Source of the DNA: Roseobacter sp.
GTDB taxonomy: Bacteria; Pseudomonadota; Alphaproteobacteria; Rhodobacterales; Rhodobacteraceae
Assembly: GCA_002731875.1 (NCBI GenBank)
Contig: PCCY01000028.1
Coordinates: 62,001-126,000, forward strand
Length of the DNA: 64,000 nucleotides
Direction: 5' to 3'
Position numbers and translations under genes: made by a program. The notes beneath the pieces were generated by a model, which saw only the letters and a list, made by a program, of their open reading frames with translations, had not been told where the DNA came from and did not search any database. Of the stretch, positions 27,215 through 35,966 are shown in pieces. Every line of letters begins with the position of its first letter. Positions within the stretch are counted from its first letter, which is position 1.

Positions 27215-27270
27215 GAGGCGGATTGAGTCGAAAATGTGCCGCGCGTTAGCGGTTTCTCAATTCCCGCCTC
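27215..27270 (+). repeat. Long imperfect hairpin after mlaF
   Basis: GAGGCGGATTGAG (27215-27227) pairs with CTCAATTCCCGCCTC (27256-27270), a stem of about 13 pairs with a 2-base bulge and a 28-base loop. There is no T-run, so it is more likely a transcript-end stabiliser or pause than a classical terminator. The rest of the 290-base gap to the next gene shows no other feature. Confidence 0.4.
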
Positions 27271-27469
27271 TAAATCGAAGTCCGGGATTGTAAGCGTAAT
27301 GCGCAACAATCGCAGTGCCTTGGCCACTTTGTTAACTCGGGAGCCAGGTTTTCTGCCCGAGTCGTGCTTTCTTTGCCCGATTTCGGAACATTTTCGCCGA
27401 TCGTGAAGTTTCCTTTCAAGAAACGCGAAAATAGGCATAATCTTGCCGATAGGGACATTGAGGAGATGT

Positions 27470-28270
27470 ATGGTGAAGCAATTTAGAATTTTGGCATATA
27501 TGTTTCAATATTTACTCCAGCGGCTCGCCTTTGCGATCTTCGGTCTCGCGGCACTCGCCTTGACGGTCTTCACGATCATGGCCGCAACGGGTCAGTTGGC
27601 TTGGCTGGAAATCCCTCTCAACTACAATGGTCAGCCTGTCGAAAATGCGGGTATGTACGCGCAGATCGGTCTCACCGTTTTAGCTATCGGCATTTGCTTC
27701 TTCATCCCTACCAATCGCCGGATCATGCAACTTGAAAACTCGCACAGAAAGTTTTCCATCAATATGGACGACGTCGCGCGGGCCTATGCAGCCGTGCATG
27801 CGGCTGATCGTGCCAGCACCTTTCGCATGTCGTCTGAATTTGACGCCGTTCGCGAACGCCTGTCCTATCTGCGCGATCACCCCGATCTTAGCACACTGGA
27901 GCCTGGCCTTCTCGAAGTAGCCGCGCAGATGAGCCACATTTCCAAGGAACTCGCGACACTCTATGCTGACGACAAGATTGACCGTGCGCGTTCGTTCCTC
28001 AAGCAGCGTCAGGAAGAAGTTGACCTGTTCAACAGCCGCCTTGACCAGGCCAAGGGTATCTCTAACGAGATGAAACACTGGCTGCACGAAGTCGAACTCG
28101 AGGAAAGCGTCGCCTCCGCCCAGCTTGAGCGTCTGCGTGCGGAAATGCGCGAAGTCATGCCTGAACTCGGCATTGAACGTGTGGTCGCGACCGATGGCCT
28201 GAACGATACGAACGACGGCAGAGACCACGATAGCCGTATCATCGAGATGCAACCCAAGGCGGCCGAGTAA
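27470..28270 (+). CDS. Membrane protein with two N-terminal helices and a coiled-coil domain, function unknown
   Basis: 266 residues. Two transmembrane helices (about 13-38 and 56-76) are followed by a long, highly charged helical region (80-240) with heptad-like Leu/Met spacing and many Glu/Arg, then a short disordered tail. The ATG at 27470 is preceded by AGGAG, which decides it against a start 9 codons earlier. It sits between mlaF and radA. Position next to radA may explain a vague DNA-repair label sometimes attached to such proteins, but no repair motif is visible. Confidence 0.75.
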   Translation: MVKQFRILAYMFQYLLQRLAFAIFGLAALALTVFTIMAATGQLAWLEIPLNYNGQPVENAGMYAQIGLTVLAIGICFFIPTNRRIMQLENSHRKFSINMDDVARAYAAVHAADRASTFRMSSEFDAVRERLSYLRDHPDLSTLEPGLLEVAAQMSHISKELATLYADDKIDRARSFLKQRQEEVDLFNSRLDQAKGISNEMKHWLHEVELEESVASAQLERLRAEMREVMPELGIERVVATDGLNDTNDGRDHDSRIIEMQPKAAE

Positions 28271-28330
28271 GTCGTTCAGCGCAATTGCTTTTTGCTTTGA
28301 CCTCGCCCCTGGGGTCAGACACAAGGGCAT

Positions 28331-29698
28331 ATGGCCAAGTCATCCATTACATTTTCATGCAACGCATGCGGCGCGACCTATAACAAATGGTCGGGCCGCT
28401 GTGACGCTTGCGCGCAGTGGAACACTATTCACGAAGACAGGGGCATCTCGGCCGGACCACCGAGCAAATCTTTAGGCACCAAACGTGGCTCTGCCATGGT
28501 CCTGACCGATTTGACCACGCACGAGCCGCCACCGCCACGCAGCCAGTCAGGAATTGCCGAACTGGACCGGGTTCTGGGCGGAGGGTTGGTCAAGGCTTCG
28601 GCAATTCTGGTGGGCGGTGACCCGGGTATCGGCAAATCGACCCTATTGTTGCAGGCCGCTGCGCATTTTGCGCGCAACGGGTTGAAAACGATCTATGTCA
28701 GCGGCGAAGAAGCATCCGCACAGGTGCGCATGCGGGCCCAACGTTTGGGGCTCACCGACGCATCCGTACAATTGGCCGCGGAAACAAACCTTCGCGATAT
28801 TCTGACAACGCTCGATGCGGAAAAACCCGATCTGGTGATCATCGACTCGATCCAGACCATGTGGGCCGACAATGTTGAATCCGCGCCGGGGTCGGTCAGC
28901 CAGGTACGCGCCGCAGCCCATGAACTGACGAGCTTTGCCAAACGTCGGGGTGTGTCGGTTATTCTGGTCGGTCATGTCACCAAGGATGGCCAGATTGCCG
29001 GCCCTCGGGTGGTTGAACACATGGTTGATACCGTGTTGTATTTTGAAGGCGAACGCGGGCACCAGTTCCGCATCCTGCGCGCCGTCAAAAACCGATTCGG
29101 GCCGGCTGACGAGATCGGCGTCTTTGAGATGACCGGTGCAGGCCTGGCCGAGGTTACAAACCCTTCGGCGCTGTTTTTGTCCGAACGCGGCGAACCGACG
29201 GCAGGGTCCGTTGTATTCGCCGGTATAGAAGGCACCCGCCCGGTTTTGTGTGAATTGCAAGCGCTGGTTGCGCCTTCTCCGCATTCCCAGGCGCGGCGCA
29301 CGGTCGTGGGTTGGGATGGCGGGCGTCTGGCGATGATTCTGGCCGTGCTCGAGGCCCGATGCGGCATCCCATTTGCCGGGCTGGACGTCTATCTGAACGT
29401 GGCCGGTGGTATGAAGATATCCGAACCCGCGGCCGATCTGGCAGTGGCGGCCGCGCTTTTAAGCGCGCGCGAAGACGTGGCCCTGCCCGCCGAAACAGTC
29501 GTTTTCGGGGAAATTAGCCTGTCGGGTGCGCTGCGCCCCGCCACCCAGACCGAAAATAGGTTGAAAGAGGCGCAAAAACTTGGTTTTACCAATGCGATTG
29601 CACCTGCGGGGGGTAAACCCGTGGGCAAGAACGGAATAACGCTTAACACCATGAGCGATCTAACCGGATTTGTAGGCGAAATTTTCGGGGCTGGATAA
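28331..29698 (+). CDS. radA: DNA repair protein RadA (branch-migration ATPase)
   Basis: 455-residue RecA-related protein that speeds branch migration in recombination. It has the N-terminal C4 zinc finger (CNACGATYNKWSGRCDAC), Walker A GGDPGIGKST near residue 95, the RadA-specific KNRFGPADEIGVFEM near 253, and a C-terminal Lon-protease-like domain (LDVYLNVAGG near 353). Downstream cvpA follows after 28 bases. Confidence 0.97.
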   Translation: MAKSSITFSCNACGATYNKWSGRCDACAQWNTIHEDRGISAGPPSKSLGTKRGSAMVLTDLTTHEPPPPRSQSGIAELDRVLGGGLVKASAILVGGDPGIGKSTLLLQAAAHFARNGLKTIYVSGEEASAQVRMRAQRLGLTDASVQLAAETNLRDILTTLDAEKPDLVIIDSIQTMWADNVESAPGSVSQVRAAAHELTSFAKRRGVSVILVGHVTKDGQIAGPRVVEHMVDTVLYFEGERGHQFRILRAVKNRFGPADEIGVFEMTGAGLAEVTNPSALFLSERGEPTAGSVVFAGIEGTRPVLCELQALVAPSPHSQARRTVVGWDGGRLAMILAVLEARCGIPFAGLDVYLNVAGGMKISEPAADLAVAAALLSAREDVALPAETVVFGEISLSGALRPATQTENRLKEAQKLGFTNAIAPAGGKPVGKNGITLNTMSDLTGFVGEIFGAG

Positions 29699-29726
29699 CG
29701 ACCCCCTCAAGGAAGGCAAGACGATC

Positions 29727-30281
29727 ATGGAAGGCTTTACCATTATTGACGGGGTCGTGGCTCTTGTCATTATCCTGTCTGCGTTGCTCGCATATGGTCG
29801 CGGGCTGGTCCGCGAATTCATGGCGATTGTCGGCTGGATCGCTGCGGCTATCCTGGCTTTTCTGTTCGCCCCGCAGGTCGAACCGCTTGTCTCGGAACTG
29901 CCGGTCGTGGGCAAATTCCTGGCAGATAGTTGCGAATTGTCGATTATCGGGGCCTTCGCGATTGTGTTTGCCATCGCCTTGATTGTTGTATCGCTGTTCA
30001 CCCCGCTGTTTTCGTCGCTTGTGCAACGTTCGGTGCTCGGGGGCGCGGATCAAGGGCTGGGGTTCTTGTTCGGTGTCGCGCGCGGCATCCTGCTCGTCAT
30101 TATTGCCTTTTTCGTGTATGATACCGTCATCACGGGCCAACGTTTCACCATCGTTGATGAAAGCCGCTCTGCTCAGGTATTCAGCCGTTTTACCGGCCAG
30201 ATCGAAGAGCAGAACCCCGAAGCGGCGCTTGGCTGGATCACCTCCCGTTACGAAGCGCTCGTCGGTAACTGCGGTGCCTGA
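29727..30281 (+). CDS. cvpA: CvpA family membrane protein
   Basis: 184-residue inner-membrane protein with four hydrophobic segments and the family pattern GRGLVREFMAIVGWIAA near residue 25. CvpA proteins are linked to colicin V production and envelope stress; the mechanism is not settled. Typically next to purF, as here. AAGGAAGG precedes the ATG. Confidence 0.9.
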   Translation: MEGFTIIDGVVALVIILSALLAYGRGLVREFMAIVGWIAAAILAFLFAPQVEPLVSELPVVGKFLADSCELSIIGAFAIVFAIALIVVSLFTPLFSSLVQRSVLGGADQGLGFLFGVARGILLVIIAFFVYDTVITGQRFTIVDESRSAQVFSRFTGQIEEQNPEAALGWITSRYEALVGNCGA

Positions 30282-30310
30282 ATAGGGGCATTGTTCCCGA
30301 TTTTCACCTG

Positions 30311-30337
30311 CGCCTCCCTTTCAGGGGGGCGTTGTTT
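30311..30337 (+). terminator. Probable terminator between cvpA and purF
   Basis: CGCCTCCC and GGGGGGCG form an 8-bp stem with one G-U pair and a 5-base loop, followed by TTGTTT, 30 bases after the cvpA stop. It would separate radA-cvpA from purF. Confidence 0.5.
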
Positions 30338-30452
30338 ATGCGGCTTGCGCGTGGCGTTCTGTTATCTTCGTCTAAATGTGACAGTGGGGTGACATTCATG
30401 CGCCGAATGCCTACATACGGGCCATCCAGTAATCGGATTCGGAGTTGCCCCG

Positions 30453-31949
30453 TTGTCCAAGATCATGCCCCCCGCTCATCCCTTTGATTCCTCGTATCTG
30501 CGCGACGTAGATGACGCTGACAAACTAAAAGAAGAATGCGGGGTGTTCGGTGTCGTTGGCGTTGCTGATGCCTCGAATTTCGTGGCCCTCGGATTGCATG
30601 CGCTTCAGCACCGCGGCCAGGAAGCAGGCGGGATCGTCAGCTACGATCCGACCGCCGGATTTCAGTCAGCGCGCCGCTTTGGCTATGTCCGCGATAACTT
30701 CACGTCGCAAAAAGTCATGGAAACCTTGCCCGGTGAACTGGCCATAGGACACGTGCGCTATTCCACATCCGGCAACAAAGGCCCAACGGCCATTCGCGAC
30801 GTACAGCCGTTCTTTGGTGAATTCGCCATGGGTGGGGCCGCGATTGCCCATAACGGCAACATCACCAACGCCAATTCCCTGCGCCGCGAGCTGATCGAGC
30901 GCGGATCGATCTTCCAGTCGTCGTCGGACAGTGAATGCATTATCCACCTGATGGCCCGCTCGCTTCAGCGCAACATCCCCGAACGTATGGAAGACGCGCT
31001 GCGCCGTGTCGAAGGGGCGTTTTCCGTCGTGGCCATGACCCGTACCAAGCTGATCGGTGTGCGTGACCCGCTGGGGGTGCGTCCGTTGGTGTTGGGCAAG
31101 GTCGGCGATGGTTGGGCGCTCAGCTCCGAAACCTGTGCGCTGGACATTATCGGGGCTGAATTCGTCCGCGAGATAGAGCCCGGCGAAATGGTGGTTATCA
31201 CCTCGACAGGTGTCGAAAGCCACTTTCCATTCCGCCGCGTCCCATCACGGTTCTGTATCTTTGAGCATGTATACTTCAGCCGCCCCGACAGTATTCTTGG
31301 TGGTCGGTCCGTGTATGAGACCCGCGAAGCGATTGGGCGCGAGCTTGCCAAGGAATCACCGGTAGACGCTGATCTGGTCTGCCCCGTCCCCGATAGCGGC
31401 ACGCCGGCGGCCATCGGTTTCAGCCTTGAATCCGGTATCCCCTATGCGATGGGGATCATCCGCAACCAGTATATGGGGCGGACTTTCATCGAACCGACAG
31501 AACAGATCCGCAACATGGGTGTGCGCCTCAAGCTCAACGTCAACCGCGCCCTGATCCAAGGCAAGCGGGTGATTCTCGTCGACGATTCGGTTGTGCGCGG
31601 TACCACCAGTCGCAAGATCAAGGAAATGATCCTTGATGCGGGTGCCAAGGAAGTACATTTTCGCATTGCGTCCCCCCCTACGGCTTGGCCTTGTTTTTAC
31701 GGCGTCGATACTCCTCAGCGTGAAAAGCTGTTGGCGGCAACCATGTCCGAAGAAGAAATGCGCGAGCATTTACAGGTGGATAGCCTCAAGTTCATCTCGC
31801 TCAATGGGCTGTACCGCGCCGTAGGTGAGGCCGAAGGCCGCAACGCCAAATGTCCGCAATACTGTGACGCGTGTTTTTCCGGCGAATACCCTGTCAAGCC
31901 CAGTGACCAGATCGCGCAGGGATTTGAAATGAAGCCCGCAGCGGAATAA
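30453..31949 (+). CDS. purF: Amidophosphoribosyltransferase
   Basis: First enzyme of purine synthesis: transfers glutamine ammonia to PRPP. The nucleophilic Cys follows a short propeptide (EE-CGVFG, Cys29 from the TTG start), then the glutamine amidotransferase domain (HVRYSTSGNKG near 100) and the PRPP-binding motif VILVDDSVVRGTTS near 370. Near the C terminus QYCDACFSGEYP may be part of an Fe-S site as in the Bacillus-type enzyme. Start choice is open: TTG 30453 has GGAG 8 bases before it; the ATG at 30465 has no clear site. Confidence 0.95.
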   Translation: MSKIMPPAHPFDSSYLRDVDDADKLKEECGVFGVVGVADASNFVALGLHALQHRGQEAGGIVSYDPTAGFQSARRFGYVRDNFTSQKVMETLPGELAIGHVRYSTSGNKGPTAIRDVQPFFGEFAMGGAAIAHNGNITNANSLRRELIERGSIFQSSSDSECIIHLMARSLQRNIPERMEDALRRVEGAFSVVAMTRTKLIGVRDPLGVRPLVLGKVGDGWALSSETCALDIIGAEFVREIEPGEMVVITSTGVESHFPFRRVPSRFCIFEHVYFSRPDSILGGRSVYETREAIGRELAKESPVDADLVCPVPDSGTPAAIGFSLESGIPYAMGIIRNQYMGRTFIEPTEQIRNMGVRLKLNVNRALIQGKRVILVDDSVVRGTTSRKIKEMILDAGAKEVHFRIASPPTAWPCFYGVDTPQREKLLAATMSEEEMREHLQVDSLKFISLNGLYRAVGEAEGRNAKCPQYCDACFSGEYPVKPSDQIAQGFEMKPAAE

Positions 31950-31974
31950 CCTTGATCAACGTCGCTTTTGTTAG

Positions 31975-32010
31975 GGCGGGCACGGATTCAACCCCTTGCC
32001 CGCCTTTTTT
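31975..32010 (+). terminator. Intrinsic terminator of purF
   Basis: GGCGGGCA, a 14-base loop, TGCCCGCC and six T residues, 25 bases after the purF stop. Confidence 0.85.
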
Positions 32011-32069
32011 CAGCCCGTATCAGGCAAAGCTTTGCCGACAGTTGGGCCGGTCTTCGCCAGCCTGAATTG

Positions 32070-32150
32070 GCCCCTCTTTCAGTCAGGTTGGGGCTTTGTT
32101 AGCAGCACCGCAATACTGACCCCCCCCTGACCTGTCAGGGCTGAAAGAGG
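32070..32150 (+). promoter_or_regulatory. Structured leader with alternative hairpins before the 88-residue gene
   Basis: Three pairings are visible. GCCCC (32070-32074) with GGGGC (32090-32094) followed by TTTGTT resembles a terminator. CCTCTTTCAG (32073-32082) pairs perfectly with CTGAAAGAGG (32141-32150), and the latter contains the ribosome binding site (AGAGG). Between them CCCTGAC-CT-GTCAGGG (32125-32140) is a perfect hairpin. The first two exclude each other, as in an attenuator or ribosome-site switch. The pairings are seen, the function is inferred. Confidence 0.4.
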
Positions 32151-32155
32151 CTTCC

Positions 32156-32422
32156 ATGTCGACCGACGAAAAAGGCACCCCCACACCGCAGAACGTGATC
32201 AACCTAGCAACCGAACACGTTACCCTTCCCAAGCTTACGCTATTGGGGACTTTTGGCAGCCTGACCCAACCGGGCGCTTTGATCCGGGATGGCAAGGGAC
32301 GTATTCAACGCGTGTCGCTTAACGACAAGATCAGCGACGGCGTCGTGGCCGCCATCGGCGACAACAGCGTCGTGTTGCTGCGGCGCGGTCGCACGGTGAC
32401 ATTGAAATTGCCCAACGGTTAA
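32156..32422 (+). CDS. Small protein with a PilP/GspC-like beta domain
   Basis: 88 residues without signal peptide or membrane helix. The second half (LLGTFGSLTQPGALIRDGKGRIQRV... then VVAAIGDNSVVLLRRGRTVTLKLP) has the repeating strand pattern of the PilP/GspC homology domain: Gly-rich turn, ALIRD, and a final VTLKLP strand. No pilus or type II secretion gene is nearby, so a secretion role is not supported. The start follows AGAGG, which may be hidden in the leader hairpin. Confidence 0.6.
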   Translation: MSTDEKGTPTPQNVINLATEHVTLPKLTLLGTFGSLTQPGALIRDGKGRIQRVSLNDKISDGVVAAIGDNSVVLLRRGRTVTLKLPNG

Positions 32423-32467
32423 GCCCACCCCCTTGACGGGCCGTGATGGCTGGGGCAAAGCCGTCGC

Positions 32468-33118
32468 ATGACAAAAACAGCCCTCATCACCGGTGCTTCA
32501 CGCGGTCTTGGTGCCGCCCTCGCCCAAGAGCTTTGCGATAGCCACCATATCATTGCCGTAGCCAAGACAACCGGTGCCCTGGAGGAGCTTGACGACCGCA
32601 TTCAGGCCCGTGGCGGCAGCGCGACACTGGCCCCGATGGACATCACCAACAATGATGCGATGGCGACCTTGTGTCGTGGGATCTATGACCGCTGGGGCAA
32701 CCTTGACCTTTGGCTGCATACAGCGATACACGCCGCGCCGCTTGCCCCCAGTGACCACATCGACGGCAAGGATATGGCCAAATCCGTGGCCACCAATATC
32801 ACCGCGACATCAACCCTGATCACCTATATAGCGCCCCTGCTGGGACACTCGGGTCAGGCGGTGTTCTTTGACGACCCGGTCGTCGGCACCAGCTTCTATG
32901 GCAGCTACGGTGCGACAAAGGCCGCGCAGATTGCGCTTGCCCGAAGCTGGCAAAGCGAAACCGCGTCAATCGGGCCAAAAGTGAGCATCTTGACACCCGC
33001 ACCGATGCCGACCGCAACCCGTGCCCGCTTTCATCCCGGCGAAGATCGCGATGCGCTGAACAGCCCACAATCGCAAGCCGCTGTAATTCTGGCACAATTA
33101 AAAGAAGTTATGGGGTAA
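32468..33118 (+). CDS. SDR family NAD(P)-dependent oxidoreductase
   Basis: 216-residue short-chain dehydrogenase. Cofactor motif TGASRGLGAALA at residues 8-19 and active site YGATK near 150 (Tyr and Lys in YxxxK spacing). The family's NNAG motif is replaced by LHTAIHAAP near 77, and it is about 30 residues shorter than classical members. Substrate unknown. It lies between the PilP-like gene and surE. Confidence 0.8.
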   Translation: MTKTALITGASRGLGAALAQELCDSHHIIAVAKTTGALEELDDRIQARGGSATLAPMDITNNDAMATLCRGIYDRWGNLDLWLHTAIHAAPLAPSDHIDGKDMAKSVATNITATSTLITYIAPLLGHSGQAVFFDDPVVGTSFYGSYGATKAAQIALARSWQSETASIGPKVSILTPAPMPTATRARFHPGEDRDALNSPQSQAAVILAQLKEVMG

Positions 33119-33190
33119 AAAACCCTCTGTCAGATGCTGCCACCTTGCCGCGCTCACATCCCTCGCTTATCAAAGCACAAAGGGGAATTT

Positions 33191-33976
33191 ATGCGCATTC
33201 TAATCACCAATGATGACGGCATTCACGCACCGGGCCTGAAAACACTTCACGCGATCGCAACCGATCTGGCCGGGCCCCAGGGTGAAGTTTGGACCGTCGC
33301 CCCGGCATATGAACAGTCAGGGGTGGGCCATTGCATCAGCTATACAAAGCCGATGATGGTGGAACAGGTCAGCGCGCAACGTTTTTCGGTCGAAGGTAGC
33401 CCTGCCGATTGCATCTTGGCCGCTCTTCATGACTGCATGCTTGACGCCCCGCCCGATCTTGTCCTTTCCGGGGTGAATCGCGGGAACAATTCGGCAGAGA
33501 ATGCACTGTATTCAGGTACGATCGGCGGTGCGATGGAAGCCGCCCTTCAGGGGGTTCCCGCCATGGCGCTGTCGCAATATTACGGGCCCGGCAACCGCGG
33601 GCTTGAAAACCCCTTTGAAGGGGCCGCCCAACATGGTGCACAGGTGATACGCCGCATCTTGAACGCCAGTCCCGACCACGAAAGCGGATACAGGTTGTTC
33701 TACAACATCAACTTTCCCCCCGTCGCGTCTGCCGATATCAAGGGCACACGATTGGCCCCGCAAGGTATCCGCAGGAATACCAGTTTTTCCACGCAGCCGC
33801 AGATCTCGCCATCTGGACGTCGGTTCTTGTGGATTCGGGGGGCAGATCAGCAGATAGCGACAGAAAAAGGGTCTGATGCCGCGTTGAACCTTGAGGGGTA
33901 CATATCGGTGACGCCTATGCGCGCAGACCTGACCGCCCACGATACTTTCGCGGCTCTCGAAGCCATCAATACATGA
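33191..33976 (+). CDS. surE: 5'/3'-nucleotidase SurE
   Basis: 261-residue divalent-metal nucleotidase acting on nucleoside monophosphates. The metal-binding N terminus [10 protein letters not shown] (Asp8, Asp9) and the [25 protein letters not shown] block near residue 90 are diagnostic. The ATG at 33191 follows AAAGGGG; the frame opens 19 codons earlier but those residues are not part of the family. Its stop overlaps the pcm start. Confidence 0.95.
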   Translation: MRILITNDDGIHAPGLKTLHAIATDLAGPQGEVWTVAPAYEQSGVGHCISYTKPMMVEQVSAQRFSVEGSPADCILAALHDCMLDAPPDLVLSGVNRGNNSAENALYSGTIGGAMEAALQGVPAMALSQYYGPGNRGLENPFEGAAQHGAQVIRRILNASPDHESGYRLFYNINFPPVASADIKGTRLAPQGIRRNTSFSTQPQISPSGRRFLWIRGADQQIATEKGSDAALNLEGYISVTPMRADLTAHDTFAALEAINT

Positions 33977-34632
33977 GCGACGACGAAAACATCACAAACG
34001 CAGAACGTAAAATGCAATTTCTCTATGCCCTACGCTCGAAGGGCGTGACCGAAACCCGTGTGCTAAACGCAATGGAACAAATCGACCGTGGACCTTTCAT
34101 TCGCGGCCTGTTTGCGTCACGCGCCTATGAAGACATGCCTTTGCCAATCGCCTGCGGGCAGACCATCAGTCAACCTTCGGTGGTGGCTCTGATGACCCAG
34201 GCTCTTGAGGTGACGCCCCGCGACAAAGTGCTCGAGGTTGGCACCGGCTCCGGCTATCAAGCCGCGATCCTCAGCAAATTGGCACGCCGCGTCTATACGA
34301 TAGACCGCCACCGTCGTCTGGTTCAGGAGGCCCGTCAGATCTTCGAGGATCTCGCGCTGACCAATATCACCGCGATCATTGCCGATGGCAGCTTTGGCTT
34401 GCCCGAACAGGCACCGTTTGACCGCATCATCGTCACCGCTGCTGCCGAAGACCCCCCCGGCCCATTGCTTGCCCAGCTCAAGGTCGGTGGCATCATGGTC
34501 GTTCCGGTTGGACAATCTGACGCCGTCCAACACCTGATCCGGGTGCGTAAAACCGAAAGCGGTCTTGAATATGACGAACTTCGCAAGGTGCGGTTTGTTC
34601 CTTTGCTTGAAGGATTGGGCAAAGACGGCTAA
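33973..34632 (+). CDS. pcm: Protein-L-isoaspartate O-methyltransferase
   Basis: Repairs isoaspartyl residues in aged proteins using SAM; 219 residues. SAM motif I is [15 protein letters not shown] near residue 77, and the substrate region is [22 protein letters not shown] near 50. ATGA overlap with surE. The order surE-pcm-nlpD matches the conserved stationary-phase cluster of other proteobacteria. Confidence 0.95.
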   Translation: MSDDENITNAERKMQFLYALRSKGVTETRVLNAMEQIDRGPFIRGLFASRAYEDMPLPIACGQTISQPSVVALMTQALEVTPRDKVLEVGTGSGYQAAILSKLARRVYTIDRHRRLVQEARQIFEDLALTNITAIIADGSFGLPEQAPFDRIIVTAAAEDPPGPLLAQLKVGGIMVVPVGQSDAVQHLIRVRKTESGLEYDELRKVRFVPLLEGLGKDG

Positions 34633-34709
34633 ATGCTGTATAGCATAGGGAACTCCAGACCACATGGAGCCCAGTGGCCGGTAGAGGCATCGAACACGAG
34701 GACGAGCAG

Positions 34710-35951
34710 ATGATCCAACGATATGCGATCCGGACCTTCAAGTTGACGGTACTGGCGGGTGCTTCTGCGGTTTTACTCGCAGCCTGCGAAAGGCCGCTAG
34801 ACGTGGATTTGCGCGGTGGCTTTGGTGACGGTTTCACCACAGCTGACGCTGCGACGGGGCCATTGGCACCACGCCCTGCACCGGACAATCGCGGCGTGAT
34901 CTCTTACCCCAATTACCAGGTGGCGGTTGCCCGACAGGGTGACACGCTTGCTGACGTGGCCAACCGCATCGGTACAGACGTTTCTAGCCTCTCGCGCTAC
35001 AACGGTATCGATCCCACAATAACGCTTCGCAAGGACGAAATCATCGCCTTGCCCACCCGCGTCGCGGAACCTTCCCCTGCCACGGGCGCGTCAGGTACCG
35101 GCCCCATCTCTACGGCTGCCGTCGATATCCAGACGCTGGCGGGCGGTGCCATCAACCGGTCACCGGCAAGTGCAGGTGTTCAAACCTCCACGTTACCGCC
35201 GGCCGAGACCGTGGCGCGCAGCAATCCCCAAAAGCAGACAGGGGTTGAACCGGTACGTCACCGGGTTGAAAGGGGCGAAACCGCCTATACCATTGCAAGG
35301 CTGTACGCCGTGCCCGTGGCCACACTTGCCGAATGGAACGGATTGGGCGCGGATTTCTCGGTGCGGGAAGGTCAGTTTCTGCTGATACCTGTCGGACAGC
35401 AAAGCGCCCCGCCGCGCAACGCAACCGTACCCGCCAGCGCCACCGCTCAAACAACTCTACCCGGTGCCGGATCACCGACGCCGACGCCGCCAAGCGCCGC
35501 CAAACCACTGCCCCCCGTTGATGCAAAGCCCGTGCCGGCGACGGCGCCAGCCGCCGCCAAACCGGTGGCCGACGTCGGCAAAACCACGCAGCCGACATCA
35601 TCGGCCCGAATGATTTCGCCGGTTCAGGGTAGTATTATCCGCGCTTATTCCAAGGGTAAGAATGAAGGCATCAATATCAAGGGAAACGCCGGGGCGGCTG
35701 TCAAAGCTGCTGACGGCGGCACGGTCGCTGCCATCACCCAAAGCGCCGAAGGTGTCCCGATCATCGTGATACGCCATCCCGATAATCTACTGACAGTTTA
35801 TGCGAATGTCAGTGACGTAAGCGTGGCCAAGGGCGACAACGTTTCAAAAGGTGCCTCAATCGCCAAACTGCGCGGTGGCGACGATTCATTCGTCCACTTC
35901 GAGGTACGCAAAGGCTTCGACAGCGTCGATCCGGCACCTTACCTGAACTAA
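34710..35951 (+). CDS. nlpD: NlpD-like lipoprotein with two LysM domains and a degenerate LytM (M23) domain
   Basis: 413 residues. Lipoprotein signal ending in LLAAC (Cys26), LysM 1 at about 69-115, LysM 2 at about 184-228, a Pro/Ala-rich linker (230-295) and a C-terminal LytM domain (300-413). The metal ligands of active M23 peptidases are missing: EGINIKG replaces HxGxD and YANVSD replaces the HxH region, leaving only VHFEVRK. It should therefore be an amidase activator like E. coli NlpD rather than a peptidase. The ATG at 34710 is chosen because it gives a good lipoprotein signal. Confidence 0.88.
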   Translation: MIQRYAIRTFKLTVLAGASAVLLAACERPLDVDLRGGFGDGFTTADAATGPLAPRPAPDNRGVISYPNYQVAVARQGDTLADVANRIGTDVSSLSRYNGIDPTITLRKDEIIALPTRVAEPSPATGASGTGPISTAAVDIQTLAGGAINRSPASAGVQTSTLPPAETVARSNPQKQTGVEPVRHRVERGETAYTIARLYAVPVATLAEWNGLGADFSVREGQFLLIPVGQQSAPPRNATVPASATAQTTLPGAGSPTPTPPSAAKPLPPVDAKPVPATAPAAAKPVADVGKTTQPTSSARMISPVQGSIIRAYSKGKNEGINIKGNAGAAVKAADGGTVAAITQSAEGVPIIVIRHPDNLLTVYANVSDVSVAKGDNVSKGASIAKLRGGDDSFVHFEVRKGFDSVDPAPYLN

Positions 35952-35966
35952 AGCCAAGGCACGTGG

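Noticed and set aside
34710..35951. Active M23 endopeptidase
   Set aside because: The metal-binding residues are absent, so an enzymatic call was not made.
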